Shown piece by piece: positions 52,416 to 61,646 of a stretch of 64,000 nt of DNA. The DNA comes from Solibacillus sp040273735 (GTDB lineage: Bacteria; Bacillota; Bacilli; Bacillales_A; Planococcaceae), in NCBI RefSeq assembly GCF_040273735.1, contig NZ_JBELZM010000001.1:372001-436000 (forward strand), in the 5' to 3' direction. A model generated the notes under the pieces. It searched no databases and was not told the DNA's origin. It saw only the letters and a program-made list of their open reading frames with translations. Position 1 is the stretch's first letter; each line of letters begins with the position of its first letter. The translations under genes and the position numbers were made by a program.

Positions 52416-53771
52416 ATGATGGACAAGAAAATACCATTTTCAACCTATGCAGTTATCGGAACGATGCTGTTTGGGATGTTTTTTGGAGCAGGGAATTTAA
52501 TATTTCCGATTCAAATGGGGCAATTGGCAGGGACGAACTATTGGTTTGCACTAATTGGCTTTTTAGTTACGGCGATTGGTTTGCCGTTTTTAGGTATTCT
52601 GGCAATCGGATTGTCGGGAAGTAACGGATTGCGTGATTTGGCGAGTAAAGTACATCCGATGTTTGGATTATTTTTTGCATTGGCCTTATACTTAACGATC
52701 GGGCCGTTTTTTGCAATTCCGCGTACTGCAACAGTACCGTTTGTCGTTGGATTTGAACCGTTTATCGATCCTTCACAGGCGACATTGTGGCTTGCGGTAT
52801 TCAGTTTTATTTTCTTCACGGTAGTTTTTTATTTTTCATTAAATCCGGCGAAGATAATGGACATTATTGGGAAGTACTTAACGCCAGCATTTTTAATCTT
52901 TTTATTTGTATTAATCGGAATTAGTCTGTTTTCTCCAATGGGAAAATTCGTTGAGCCTGCTGGAACCTATATTAACGAGGCGTTTATGACAGGTTTTAAA
53001 GAAGGTTATAATACGATGGATGCGCTTGCTTCGCTTGCGTTCGGTATTGTGGTCATCAATGCGATAAAGCGGACAGGTATTACAGATAAGAAAGAAATAG
53101 CAAAAGCGACTTGGAAATCAGGTATTTTCGCAATGGCATTAATGATGCTAATTTACGGTCTGATTGCTTATATGGGAGCATCAAGTATAACGGCAATTGG
53201 TACATTTGATAATGGCGGGCAAATTTTTGCTGCGGTTGCCGATCATTACTTCGGCTCATATGGCGCGATTTTGTTAGCAATTATTATTGTACTTGCATGT
53301 TTAAAAACGAGTATTGGGCTAATCACTTCTTGCAGTGAGTTTTTCCATGAGGTGTTTCCGAAAGTCAGCTATAAAACATTTGTATTGATGCTATGTGTAG
53401 TTTCGTTTATCATTGCGAACTTTGGGTTAACAAATATTATTACATATGCAATTCCAGTGTTGATGTTCCTTTACCCGCTGGCGATAGTGTTAATAATACT
53501 TGCACTTCTAGGACCGCTATTTCACTACAAAAAGCCTGTATTTGCAGGGTCAATTTTACTCGTATTCTTTATTAGTATAATTGACGGGTACAATGCGTTA
53601 ATCGGAAGTGTGCCGGCATTTGAAGTGAGTGTGCTGTCTTCGATTTCAGCGATTTACGCTGATTACCTACCGCTCTATTCCATTGGTTTAGGGTGGATAA
53701 TTCCAGCGTTAGTAGGAGCGGTTATCGGATTATGTATTCCGAATCGCACGAATGAAATCAATAAGGATTAA
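52416..53771 (+). CDS. brnQ: Branched-chain amino acid transporter (LIVCS family)
   Basis: A 451-residue carrier with about 12 membrane segments. The N-terminus GMFFGAGNLIFPI and the FAIPRTATVPFVVG motif are typical of BrnQ. It imports Leu/Ile/Val with Na+ or H+. The start is one of two consecutive ATGs with AGGAGAG upstream. Single gene with a bidirectional terminator. Confidence 0.94.
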   Translation: MMDKKIPFSTYAVIGTMLFGMFFGAGNLIFPIQMGQLAGTNYWFALIGFLVTAIGLPFLGILAIGLSGSNGLRDLASKVHPMFGLFFALALYLTIGPFFAIPRTATVPFVVGFEPFIDPSQATLWLAVFSFIFFTVVFYFSLNPAKIMDIIGKYLTPAFLIFLFVLIGISLFSPMGKFVEPAGTYINEAFMTGFKEGYNTMDALASLAFGIVVINAIKRTGITDKKEIAKATWKSGIFAMALMMLIYGLIAYMGASSITAIGTFDNGGQIFAAVADHYFGSYGAILLAIIIVLACLKTSIGLITSCSEFFHEVFPKVSYKTFVLMLCVVSFIIANFGLTNIITYAIPVLMFLYPLAIVLIILALLGPLFHYKKPVFAGSILLVFFISIIDGYNALIGSVPAFEVSVLSSISAIYADYLPLYSIGLGWIIPALVGAVIGLCIPNRTNEINKD

Positions 53772-53816
53772 AAAATGGTTGTGTAAAAGGAAAATTTCCT
53801 TTTACACAACCATTTT
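53772..53816. terminator. Near-perfect 22-bp bidirectional terminator
   Basis: The sequence from 53772 to 53816 is a 22-base arm, one central base and an exactly complementary 22-base arm (AAAATGGTTGTG.../...CACAACCATTTT), with T-rich ends on both strands, between the convergent brnQ and YitT genes. Confidence 0.9.
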
Positions 53817-53821
53817 CTGTT

Positions 53822-54679
53822 TTAGTGGATATTTTGCTTTTTAAAGCTTCCACCTTTAACTTCAACCACTTCGTATACTGTCACAAAGGCATTCGGATCG
53901 ATTTCTTTAATAATTCCCTTTATCTTACTTTCTTCCATCCGGTTGATTACACATGTAATTTCTTGAAATTCCTGATGGGAGTATGCACCGTATACTGTGC
54001 TGAAAGTGGCGCTTCTTCCTAAACGATCTCGAATTGTTTCGACCATTTTAACCGGCTCTTTTGTAATGATTTTATATGTTTTAGAACCACTAAGTCCTTC
54101 TTCAACAATCAAGATAACTTTTGATGCGATATAATAAGCAATTGCTGATAACAAAGCACCTTTAAAGCCGAATACAAACGATACGATAATGAAAACGAAA
54201 AAGTTTAAAAATAGAATGAGATCACTTGTACCGAAAGGCAATTTTCTCGATAGTAACACTGCAAGCATGTCTATCCCATCAAGAGCGCCACCATTACGAA
54301 GCGCTAACCCCATACCAATACCTAAAATAATTCCTCCTACAACTGTAATAAGCAATGCATCGCCAGTAATAATAGTTGGTACATGGTGCATAAGCGATGT
54401 ACCAATTGCTAATGATGCAATACCGATAACGGAGTTGATTGCGAAGGTTTTTCCGATCTGTTTATATCCTAAGTAAATAAACGGGATGTTTAGTAAGGCG
54501 ATCAGCAGGCCTAATGATACTGGTGTTAGCTGAGAAATGACAATACTAATCCCCGTGATTCCACCATCCGATACGTTATTTGGTATTAATACTGCTTCTA
54601 ATCCGTAAGCAGCAATTAAACCGCCAATAATAACGATGATTTTTTGTCCGATTGACTTTGCGATATGTTGCTTTGACAT
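53822..54679 (-). CDS. YitT family membrane protein (DUF161/DUF2179)
   Basis: A 285-residue protein with five or six membrane segments (about 10-190; GYLGL-type motif replaced by NNVSDGGITGISIV) and a C-terminal cytoplasmic DUF2179 domain (about 205-280; SKTYKIITKEPVKMVETI, then IKGIIKEIDPNAFVTV). The function of YitT proteins is unknown. The start at 54679 (MSKQHI) has GAGGGGG upstream. Single gene. Confidence 0.88.
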   Translation of the reverse strand: MSKQHIAKSIGQKIIVIIGGLIAAYGLEAVLIPNNVSDGGITGISIVISQLTPVSLGLLIALLNIPFIYLGYKQIGKTFAINSVIGIASLAIGTSLMHHVPTIITGDALLITVVGGIILGIGMGLALRNGGALDGIDMLAVLLSRKLPFGTSDLILFLNFFVFIIVSFVFGFKGALLSAIAYYIASKVILIVEEGLSGSKTYKIITKEPVKMVETIRDRLGRSATFSTVYGAYSHQEFQEITCVINRMEESKIKGIIKEIDPNAFVTVYEVVEVKGGSFKKQNIH

Positions 54680-54767
54680 AAAATTCCCCCTCAATATACG
54701 GTAACAATTATACATGAATAATAGCGATATTACTTTTCATTGCACTAAAAAACTGTAATTTTTCAAT

Positions 54768-54812
54768 AAAAAAGCTATCGGGAAAAACAATACTTTTTCC
54801 TGACAGCTTTTA
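54768..54812 (-). terminator. Terminator of the SLH protein gene
   Basis: AAAGCTATCGGGAAAAA/TTTTTCCTGACAGCTTT hairpin; on the minus strand it is followed by a T-run. Confidence 0.8.
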
Positions 54813-54827
54813 TGGGAATTTTGGGAA

Positions 54828-56252
54828 TTATTTATTTCCTATTTCTGATTCAAATAAATCCTCCAAAGATTTTGCGTTTTCCAGAGCTTCGGCAGGGATT
54901 GTTATAGTTGGTACTGCATTAAAATCTGAATATTTCATAGTTGATTTATTTTTTATATTCATTACAACACCTTCCAGGTTCATACCGAATCCGAAGTCCA
55001 TTACCATTTCTTCTATATCAAATGTTTCCTTATTAATTTTGATTTCATAAGAAAAATTATCGTATTTTAAATTTTTCATATCGGCCATTACTTCCTCGTC
55101 CAAACCTAAGTTCATGGCAGACATTTGTTCTTGTATAAGAGCGGTAAAGTTATCTCCAGTACCTTTCAAATTTAATGTATAATACCCATCCGTTTCTTTG
55201 ATATTGAAATCGGTTGCAAATTTCTGCAACATTTCTAATTGATCAGCAGCATTAATTTGTGCGCCAGCTTGCGCTAATATTTCTTCGAACATGTCGGCAG
55301 GATATTTAATCCAAGTTTCTGACATGCCTTCATACATATACATGCCATCTTTTTCTGTCATATACATTTTTAAAGGCATATCAATCGATTCGCCTGTTGT
55401 TGGCTCGACCATAGACATTGTTCCTTCAATGAAGAACTGCATAGGTTTATTGACAATTGACATATCCATTTTTCCGTTAGTATCGACTTTTATACGTTCT
55501 TCCCCATCTTGGATATCCATCGATTGTGTCATTGTCATTTTTGCTTTCATGCTAGTTGTAGCTTGTTGTTTTTCGATTGCCTTTGTGAAAATAGTTTTTA
55601 ATAGCGCTGAATCCTTTGAAGATTCAACCGCTTCTGTATCATTTTCTGTGAATTCGTTCATTACATTGAAAATGAATGTTGCTAGCTGACCGCGTGTTAT
55701 CGATTTCTCTACGCCAAATTCCGTATCACTTATGCCCTTTGCTATACCGTATTCATATAAAGCTGTAACGACATAAGCGTATTCATTATCCCCGGTCACA
55801 TCATGAAAAGGGCTGTCGCCTTCAGCTTTTAAATCCAATGCTTTTGCGAGCATATAAGCAAATTCCCCACGCGTAATTGTTTCATTTGGCTTGAAAGTGT
55901 TATCTTCATACACTTTAATTGCATCGAGTGGAGTCAATGCTGCGATAGAACCGTAGTACTGATGTGATGCCGGAATATCGGTGAACTTAGGATTGACCGC
56001 ATTTTTCGTATCAAGACCAAGTGCACCGGCAATAATTTTAGCTGCCTGTCCACGTGTCACATTCTGCGCGGGTTTAAATGTTCCATCTGGATAACCACTA
56101 ATAATTTCGGCTGCATGCAATTCTGTAATCGCCTTAAAATGTACGTTGTTTTCAGCGACATCTGTGAAATTTACGGCAGCTGAAGCTGGGACTACCGGTG
56201 CTGCTGTCATTGCTAATGAAGCAACTGCAAATGTGTAAAACTTTTTTTTCAT
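54828..56252 (-). CDS. S-layer homology (SLH) domain protein with DUF6612-like C-terminus
   Basis: A 474-residue secreted protein: signal peptide (cleavage near ASA, residue 25), three SLH repeats (about 27-200; FTDVAENNVHFKAI, GYPDGTFKPAQNVTRGQ, TRGEFAYMLAKAL) that bind pyruvylated secondary cell-wall polymer, and a beta-rich C-terminal domain (about 220-470) full of Met and Asp, resembling LolA/DUF6612-type proteins that bind lipids or apolar ligands. Likely held on the cell wall. Single gene with its own terminator. The ligand is unknown. Confidence 0.85.
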   Translation of the reverse strand: MKKKFYTFAVASLAMTAAPVVPASAAVNFTDVAENNVHFKAITELHAAEIISGYPDGTFKPAQNVTRGQAAKIIAGALGLDTKNAVNPKFTDIPASHQYYGSIAALTPLDAIKVYEDNTFKPNETITRGEFAYMLAKALDLKAEGDSPFHDVTGDNEYAYVVTALYEYGIAKGISDTEFGVEKSITRGQLATFIFNVMNEFTENDTEAVESSKDSALLKTIFTKAIEKQQATTSMKAKMTMTQSMDIQDGEERIKVDTNGKMDMSIVNKPMQFFIEGTMSMVEPTTGESIDMPLKMYMTEKDGMYMYEGMSETWIKYPADMFEEILAQAGAQINAADQLEMLQKFATDFNIKETDGYYTLNLKGTGDNFTALIQEQMSAMNLGLDEEVMADMKNLKYDNFSYEIKINKETFDIEEMVMDFGFGMNLEGVVMNIKNKSTMKYSDFNAVPTITIPAEALENAKSLEDLFESEIGNK

Positions 56253-56558
56253 ACTAAATATAACCTCCTTGTCCTAAGCAAATATTCACATGTGTCATGC
56301 ATAATTTGCAAAAGACTTTATCTTAATTCGGCAGCTGTTTTCGTGCAGCTGATGAATTAGAAACAAAGTAAGTGACCGGCAGGAAAGACAAATAAGCTTC
56401 CGGGTAACGGAAAGTTAATTTCTATTATTTGTAAGAGTAGTTAAGCACTTTTTTTAGTATGCCAAATCACATATACCCATTATATATTAATATTGTGTAA
56501 TTATTTCATTAAAATCCATAATTTTGAAAATATTTGTAGTTTTAATTATGACTGTGAC

Positions 56559-56691
56559 ATGGACTGTAATATTCAGGTGGAACTAACGTAAATGTAAACA
56601 ACTTTTAAAAATAGAGGAAAGCTCACATAAAAAAGAATGAAACTTCGTTGACCGTATGCTAATTGCTGTTCTTGGCGTACGGTTCTTTTTG
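56559..56691 (+). ncRNA. Candidate small RNA or leader with orphan terminator
   Basis: A clear hairpin ACCGTATGC/GCGTACGGT followed by TCTTTTTG (56651-56691) has no plus-strand gene before it; the preceding gene is on the other strand. A weak promoter (TTGAAA 56524-56529, 17-base spacer, TATGAC 56547-56552) would start an RNA of about 130 bases ending there. No convincing open frame lies in it. It could be a small RNA or a terminated upstream transcript. Confidence 0.35.
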
Positions 56692-56740
56692 TGGAATTAA
56701 AATGTTCGAATTATGCGATTAAATTATTCTAAAAACGATA

Positions 56741-56757
56741 TGTTAGTTTTTATAACA
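56741..56757 (+). promoter_or_regulatory. GlnR operator 1
   Basis: TGTTA-N7-TAACA matches the GlnR/TnrA consensus TGTNAN7TNACA exactly. Lies upstream of the glnR promoter. Confidence 0.85.
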
Positions 56758-56763
56758 TTAGAT

Positions 56764-56780
56764 TGACAAAGAACGTCACA
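56764..56780 (+). promoter_or_regulatory. GlnR operator 2 overlapping the glnR -35 box
   Basis: TGACA-N7-TCACA matches the GlnR consensus with one mismatch and overlaps the -35 box TTGACA (56763-56768). Two operators centred 23 bases apart reproduce the B. subtilis glnRA arrangement for feedback repression in good nitrogen. Confidence 0.78.
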
Positions 56781-56816
56781 TTGATTTAAAGTAAATGGTA
56801 AGAAGAGGGAGGCGAG

Positions 56817-57215
56817 ATGATGAGTCGAGAGTTTCGAAGAGCTATGCCGTTACTGCCGATTAGCATGGTTATGCAATTGACGGAATTAACGGCTAGACAA
56901 ATTCGCTATTATGAAGAACATGAATTAATCATCCCTGCCAGATCAGAAGGGAATCGAAGGATGTTTTCTCTTGATGATATTGATGCGTTGCTGGAAATTA
57001 GAGAGTTACTCGACCAGGGCATTAATATGGCGGGTGTCAAAAAAGTATTTGCAATGAGATCGAAAGAGTATGTAAAGAAACCTGACGTAGTACGCGTGAC
57101 AGATACAGAATTGCGGAATATATTGCGGGAAGAAATGCAGCAAGCACAGCGCATGCAAAAAACATCCCTACGTCAAGGCGATTTATCGCGTTTCTTTCAA
57201 TATAAAACTGAGTAG
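56817..57215 (+). CDS. glnR: Nitrogen repressor GlnR (MerR family)
   Basis: A 132-residue MerR-fold repressor: helix-turn-helix and wing (QLTELTARQIRYYEEHELI, then RSEGNRRMFSLDDID), short dimer helix and a C-terminal tail (ILREEMQQAQRM...RFF) that in GlnR senses feedback-inhibited glutamine synthetase. Two GlnR operators precede it. GAGGGAGG lies before one of two consecutive ATGs. It forms an operon with glnA. Confidence 0.95.
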   Translation: MMSREFRRAMPLLPISMVMQLTELTARQIRYYEEHELIIPARSEGNRRMFSLDDIDALLEIRELLDQGINMAGVKKVFAMRSKEYVKKPDVVRVTDTELRNILREEMQQAQRMQKTSLRQGDLSRFFQYKTE

Positions 57216-57243
57216 GACCAACTAAAAAGGAGAGTGTTGATGT

Positions 57244-58602
57244 ATGGCAAATGTAATGGTGAATGGAACAAGCAAAGCGACGAAAGAAAGCATTAAAAAA
57301 ATTGTAGCAGATAAAAATGTAAAGTTTATCCGTCTTCAATTTACTGATATTCTAGGAACAATCAAAAACGTTGAAATTCCGGTAAGTCAGTTAGATAAAG
57401 CGCTGGATAACAAAATGATGTTTGACGGTTCTTCAATTGAAGGTTTCGTGCGTATTGAAGAATCTGACATGTATTTGCGTCCGGATTTAGATACTTTCAT
57501 GATTTTCCCGTGGACTGCAGAAAAAGGGAAAGTTGCCCGATTAATTTGTGACATCGCACGTCCGGACGGCTCTCCTTTTGAAGGGGATCCACGCTCAAAC
57601 TTAAAAAGAATGTTAAAAGAGATGGAAGACCTAGGTTTTACAAGCTTTAACTTAGGGCCTGAACCGGAATTCTTCTTATTTAAATTAGATGAAAAAGGCA
57701 ATCCAACATTAGAACTGAATGATGATGGTGGATACTTCGACTTGGCACCGACAGATTTAGGCGAAAACTGCCGCCGCGATATTGTATTGGAACTTGAGGA
57801 AATGGGCTTTGAAATTGAAGCATCCCACCATGAAGTAGCTCCGGGTCAACACGAAATTGACTTCAAATATGCCAACGCGGTGGAAGCGTGCGATAATATT
57901 CAAACGTTCAAATTAGTAGTAAAAACAATTGCACGTAAACATGGCTTACATGCGACATTTATGCCAAAACCTTTATTCGGTGTGAACGGTTCAGGAATGC
58001 ACTTCAACTTATCATTATTTCAAGGTAGTAAAAATGCGTTTTGGGATGAAGGGGAAGACTTACAGTTATCAAAAACAGCGAAACATTTCTTAGCCGGTGT
58101 ATTAAAGCACGTTCAAGGATTTACAGCAGTAACAAATCCGACTGTAAACTCTTACAAACGTTTAGTACCAGGCTATGAAGCACCTTGTTATGTGGCATGG
58201 TCACCTAAAAACCGTTCACCATTAGTACGTATTCCGGAATCTCGTGGTCTATCAACTCGTATTGAATTACGTTCAGTTGACCCATCTGCAAACCCGTACT
58301 TAGCAATGGCCGTTATTTTGGCTGCAGGATTGGATGGCGTGAAAAATGAAATCGAGCCACCAGCACCGGTTGACCGTAACATTTATGTGATGAATGCTGA
58401 AGAACGTGCAGCTTATGGTATTGCAAGTTTACCAGGTTCATTGGATGCAGCATTAGCTACTTTAGCGAAAGATGAAGTAATCATTGATGCGTTAGGTGAA
58501 CATATTTATGCAAACTTCAAAGAAGCAAAAGAAGTGGAGTTTGATATGTTCCGCACATCTGTACATCAATGGGAACGTGACCAATATATGAAAATGTACT
58601 AA
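57244..58602 (+). CDS. glnA: Glutamine synthetase, type I
   Basis: A 452-residue dodecameric enzyme making glutamine from glutamate, ammonia and ATP. Motifs: DGSSIEGFVRIEESDM, EPEFFLF, HHEVAPGQHEID, NGSGMHFNLSLF, and the KNRSPLVRIP segment without an adenylylation tyrosine site typical of Gram-positive enzymes. It also acts as signal to GlnR. AAGGAG precedes the ATG. The end and terminator of this gene are partly duplicated downstream (60981-61058). Confidence 0.97.
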   Translation: MANVMVNGTSKATKESIKKIVADKNVKFIRLQFTDILGTIKNVEIPVSQLDKALDNKMMFDGSSIEGFVRIEESDMYLRPDLDTFMIFPWTAEKGKVARLICDIARPDGSPFEGDPRSNLKRMLKEMEDLGFTSFNLGPEPEFFLFKLDEKGNPTLELNDDGGYFDLAPTDLGENCRRDIVLELEEMGFEIEASHHEVAPGQHEIDFKYANAVEACDNIQTFKLVVKTIARKHGLHATFMPKPLFGVNGSGMHFNLSLFQGSKNAFWDEGEDLQLSKTAKHFLAGVLKHVQGFTAVTNPTVNSYKRLVPGYEAPCYVAWSPKNRSPLVRIPESRGLSTRIELRSVDPSANPYLAMAVILAAGLDGVKNEIEPPAPVDRNIYVMNAEERAAYGIASLPGSLDAALATLAKDEVIIDALGEHIYANFKEAKEVEFDMFRTSVHQWERDQYMKMY

Positions 58603-58605
58603 GAG

Positions 58606-58641
58606 GAAAGCGTTGGGGCTGTATGCTCCAACGTTTTTTTT
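58606..58641 (+). terminator. Terminator of glnRA (copy 1 of 3)
   Basis: AAGCGTTGGGGC-TGTAT-GCTCCAACGTT with eight T residues. The same stem and loop recur at 61026 and 61647. Confidence 0.88.
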
Positions 58642-58909
58642 ATTTATTTTTCAGTATATCCATCAAAATTATTATTTCTATGAAGAGTGAAACTTAATTA
58701 AACGGAAACTCCGTATTTAGCCAATTAAAATTAAAGTCGATTATTATTAATTCGATATTATGAAAAAAACAATGTATAATTATTGAAATGGAAAAGAACG
58801 ACATTCAGTTTTTTATATACATAAAACGTAAAAAGAAGAATTGGTTTAACATTTGGAACTGTTATGTAAATAAAGGTTTGCCTAGAGGGTGGAAATGGGG
58901 AGGATAGCA
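58642..58909. other. Intergenic region before the PP2C phosphatase gene
   Basis: AT-rich stretch with a possible -10 box TATAAT (58775-58780) lacking a good -35 box. I see no gene or further repeat. Confidence 0.4.
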
Positions 58910-60838
58910 ATGATTGCTTTTATTCGACGGATGGCACTGCCTTCAAGGTTGCTTGCGCTATTTTCCATAGTTGTTTTCGTTTTGTTGAACTTTCAATACG
59001 GTTTCTTCTCAGCTCTATATGAGCCAATTCGCGCAAACCATGAAGCTATTCATGGAATACTTGAAACAGGCAGCATTTTTGTGGCTTTTTCGATTGCTCT
59101 TCATGGCTGGGTTTCATTTAAAGAGACGATGTCAGCAAATTGGCTCGTATTTTCGGCAATGTTTGTTTCGGTGGCACTGCTGGACTTAATGCATACATAC
59201 TCTTTTTTAGGAATGCCTTTTTTTATCATTGAAAGCAATCTACTTGCGACTACATGGTTCTGGGTTGCAGCCCGCTTAACGGAAAGTATTATTTTTTTGA
59301 TTGTTATTCTCGTAAATTTCCAAGCAAGGGTAAAGCTGTCCGTCCGGAAGTACGTCTATTTGTTGGCATTGCTGTATTCCTTAATGGTATCGCTCGTGAT
59401 TTTTCATTTTTATGCGGAAATGCCAGTTCTAATTATTGATGGCAAGCCGACATCGCTGAAAATCGGCTTCGAATTTATAACAATTATTATCCATGCTTTA
59501 GTGCTTTTTAAAGCCATTTATAGTTGGTCGAATTTGACTTATATGAATATTTGCCTTGCTTCATTTTATCTGATTTTGTCTTCAATTCTTTTCACTTCTT
59601 ATCAGGAGGTGAATGAATACCGTAATATGGCCGGACACATTTTTAAAGTTCTGGGTTATTACTATCTGTTGAAACATATATATCTGGCAAAAATTAAAAG
59701 GCCATATTCGGAACTGCGTGATTTAAGCGCGAGACACGAGCTTTTGTTGAACTCAATTGCAGATGGTGTATATGGTATTAATAATAAAGGTAAAGTTACA
59801 TTTATCAATGAGTCGGCTTTACGGATGCTCGGCTATGAACAAGAAGAAATTCGCAAGTTTGATTTTCACAATCTCATACATTGTACTTCCGATGGCGACC
59901 ATTTCTCCGAGCAGGATTGCCTGGCTTGGCAGACAGCACTTGACGGCAAGTCGCGCACTTCAAGGAATCAATTTTTTAAACGTAAGGATGGCAGTGTTAT
60001 TCCGGTATTGATGAAAACAGAGCCAATGCTGAGGAATGGAAATCAGGCTGGCACAGTTATTACCTTTTCCGACTTGTCGCAGGAATTGGAATTTGGTGAG
60101 TTGCAGCGAGAAAAAAAGGAAATAGATCTTGAAATGAATTGGGCCATGAAGTTGCAAGAATCGCTCAATTCCCAGCAAAGGAAATGGAAGGCTCAGAAAA
60201 ATATTAGTGCTGTAAGTGTCCCATTTCGTGTTTTAAATGGTGATTTTTACAGCGTAATTCCACGTGGTGATCTGTTAATGATGGCAATTGCAGATATATC
60301 CGGCAAAGGTATTCCGGCTGCTATCCAGAAATCAATGATGGTTTATGCGTTGGAAGATTTCAACAGTCGTTACGAAAAGCCCCATGATGTGCTTACTAGC
60401 ATGAATACGTTTGTTCATGATTACACGAGTGATTATTCGTTTGTCACTTTGTCAATGGCGAATTACAACCAAGCTACACGGTCGTTTTCCTATTCGACAG
60501 GAGGTCATGAACCGATTTTATGGTATAAAGCCGAGAGTAATGAATTCGTTGAGTTGCATACGAACAACCCCGCACTGGGCATTTTTGCAGACAGCGTTTA
60601 TATGAGCCATAGTGTCGTACTCAACCATGGCGATTTAATTATACTTTATACTGATGGTGTCACAGAGTGTAAAAACGAAAATACTCCAGACGGAACAACT
60701 CTACTGCAGGAAGCAGTATTGAGGAGTGACCATTCTCAGACAGCGGAATCCCTTGTCCAGCAAGTGTTTGATGAAATGGATCAGCTCAGAGCATGGAACG
60801 TGCATGATGACCAAACGATTATAATATTGAAGGCTTGA
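58910..60838 (+). CDS. MASE3-PAS-PP2C (SpoIIE-type) serine phosphatase
   Basis: A 642-residue sensor phosphatase: seven membrane helices of MASE3 type (about 10-260), a PAS domain (about 278-390; VTFINESALRMLGY), a short coiled coil and a PP2C/SpoIIE domain (about 430-640; GDFYSVIPRGDLLMMAIADI with SGKGIPAA, FSYSTGGHEPI, LYTDGVTECKN, HDDQTIIIL). Such proteins usually dephosphorylate anti-anti-sigma (STAS) proteins; no partner is adjacent. ATG 58910 with GGGGAGG 7 bases upstream. It lies between two copies of the glnA terminator. Confidence 0.88.
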   Translation: MIAFIRRMALPSRLLALFSIVVFVLLNFQYGFFSALYEPIRANHEAIHGILETGSIFVAFSIALHGWVSFKETMSANWLVFSAMFVSVALLDLMHTYSFLGMPFFIIESNLLATTWFWVAARLTESIIFLIVILVNFQARVKLSVRKYVYLLALLYSLMVSLVIFHFYAEMPVLIIDGKPTSLKIGFEFITIIIHALVLFKAIYSWSNLTYMNICLASFYLILSSILFTSYQEVNEYRNMAGHIFKVLGYYYLLKHIYLAKIKRPYSELRDLSARHELLLNSIADGVYGINNKGKVTFINESALRMLGYEQEEIRKFDFHNLIHCTSDGDHFSEQDCLAWQTALDGKSRTSRNQFFKRKDGSVIPVLMKTEPMLRNGNQAGTVITFSDLSQELEFGELQREKKEIDLEMNWAMKLQESLNSQQRKWKAQKNISAVSVPFRVLNGDFYSVIPRGDLLMMAIADISGKGIPAAIQKSMMVYALEDFNSRYEKPHDVLTSMNTFVHDYTSDYSFVTLSMANYNQATRSFSYSTGGHEPILWYKAESNEFVELHTNNPALGIFADSVYMSHSVVLNHGDLIILYTDGVTECKNENTPDGTTLLQEAVLRSDHSQTAESLVQQVFDEMDQLRAWNVHDDQTIIILKA

Positions 60839-60980
60839 TTGAAGAGTTAACAGTTAGAGGACCAGAGTAGGTTTGGCACCCGGATAGCTAGTCTATTGTG
60901 TAGATGAACACCGGTGCATTTATTGCCAGGTAAACTATAAAGCACATATTATATAGGAAAGAACCCGCATAAATGTTACA

Positions 60981-61058
60981 CAATGGGAACGAACGCAATC
61001 AATATATGAAGATGTACTAAGAGGAATGCGTTGGGGCTGTATGCTCCAACGCATTTTT
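60981..61058 (+). pseudogene. Duplicated 3' end of glnA with its terminator (copy 2 of 3)
   Basis: CAATGGGAACG (60981) and AATATATGAAGATGTACTAA (ending 61020) repeat the last codons of glnA (QWER..QYMKMY-stop), with a small insertion between them. The duplicate of the terminator AATGCGTTGGGGC-TGTAT-GCTCCAACGCATT and TTTT follow at once. The rest of the 60839-61151 gap has no gene that I can support. It ends the PP2C transcript in practice and is a relic of duplication. Confidence 0.85.
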
Positions 61059-61151
61059 CCGTTATACAATGTTTAAGGACTTTATTTCATCCGAATGTTG
61101 TAGAGTATTATTGTCCTTTTTTCTCTAAAATGAGGTAAGGAGGGGATGTAA

Positions 61152-61562
61152 ATGAAACATTGGACAGAAACATTACATGTAGCACAATTTCGCATCGCAC
61201 GGCCAACTGATCAAATAGAACAGATTGAACGTTTTTATTGTGAAGGTCTTGGTCTTAAAAAACTTGGCGGCTTTAAAGGGCATCGAGGGTACACTGGTAT
61301 TATGATTGGCTTACCGGATGCATCGTATCATCTGGAATTTACTGAACATATAGAAGGAAGTCCATGTCCTGCACCAACGGAAGATAATTTGCTCGTATTT
61401 TATATGCCTGATTCTGAACAAATTCAAGCTGTACAGTCTCGTCTCGCTAGTATGGGATACACCGAAGTTCCACCGGAAAATCCGTATTGGGAAGAAAAAG
61501 GTGTGACGATTGCGGACCCGGATGGCTGGCGTATAGTATTGATGAACACAGAGGGTATTTAA
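61152..61562 (+). CDS. VOC family protein (glyoxalase/bleomycin-resistance fold)
   Basis: A 136-residue protein with two beta-alpha-beta3 units: QFRIARPTDQIEQIERFYCE, GLGLKKLGGFKGH, HLEFTEH and the closing EKGVTIADPDGWRIVLMN. Family members are metal-dependent lyases, dioxygenases or drug-binding proteins; the substrate is not evident. AAGGAGG precedes the ATG. It is flanked on both sides by copies of the glnA terminator. Confidence 0.88.
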   Translation: MKHWTETLHVAQFRIARPTDQIEQIERFYCEGLGLKKLGGFKGHRGYTGIMIGLPDASYHLEFTEHIEGSPCPAPTEDNLLVFYMPDSEQIQAVQSRLASMGYTEVPPENPYWEEKGVTIADPDGWRIVLMNTEGI

Positions 61563-61646
61563 TATCTTGTAATCAATATATAGGAACAAAACCTGCACTA
61601 TTGCTACATAGCAAGGTCGCGCCGATAAATGAAAACGGATAAAAAG

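Larger units (their letters stand above)
56253..56816. other. AT-rich intergenic region before glnR
   Basis: This 564-base stretch holds the SLH gene leader, the possible small transcript described at 56559-56691, and the glnR operators and promoter at 56741-56791. The part 56281-56520 shows only an imperfect CAGCTG...GCAGCTG repeat near 56330 and no gene that I can support. Confidence 0.5.

Noticed and set aside
55291..55689. 132-residue plus-strand open frame
   Set aside because: It is antisense to the SLH protein gene, which has a signal peptide and clear SLH domains, and it has no ribosome binding site.
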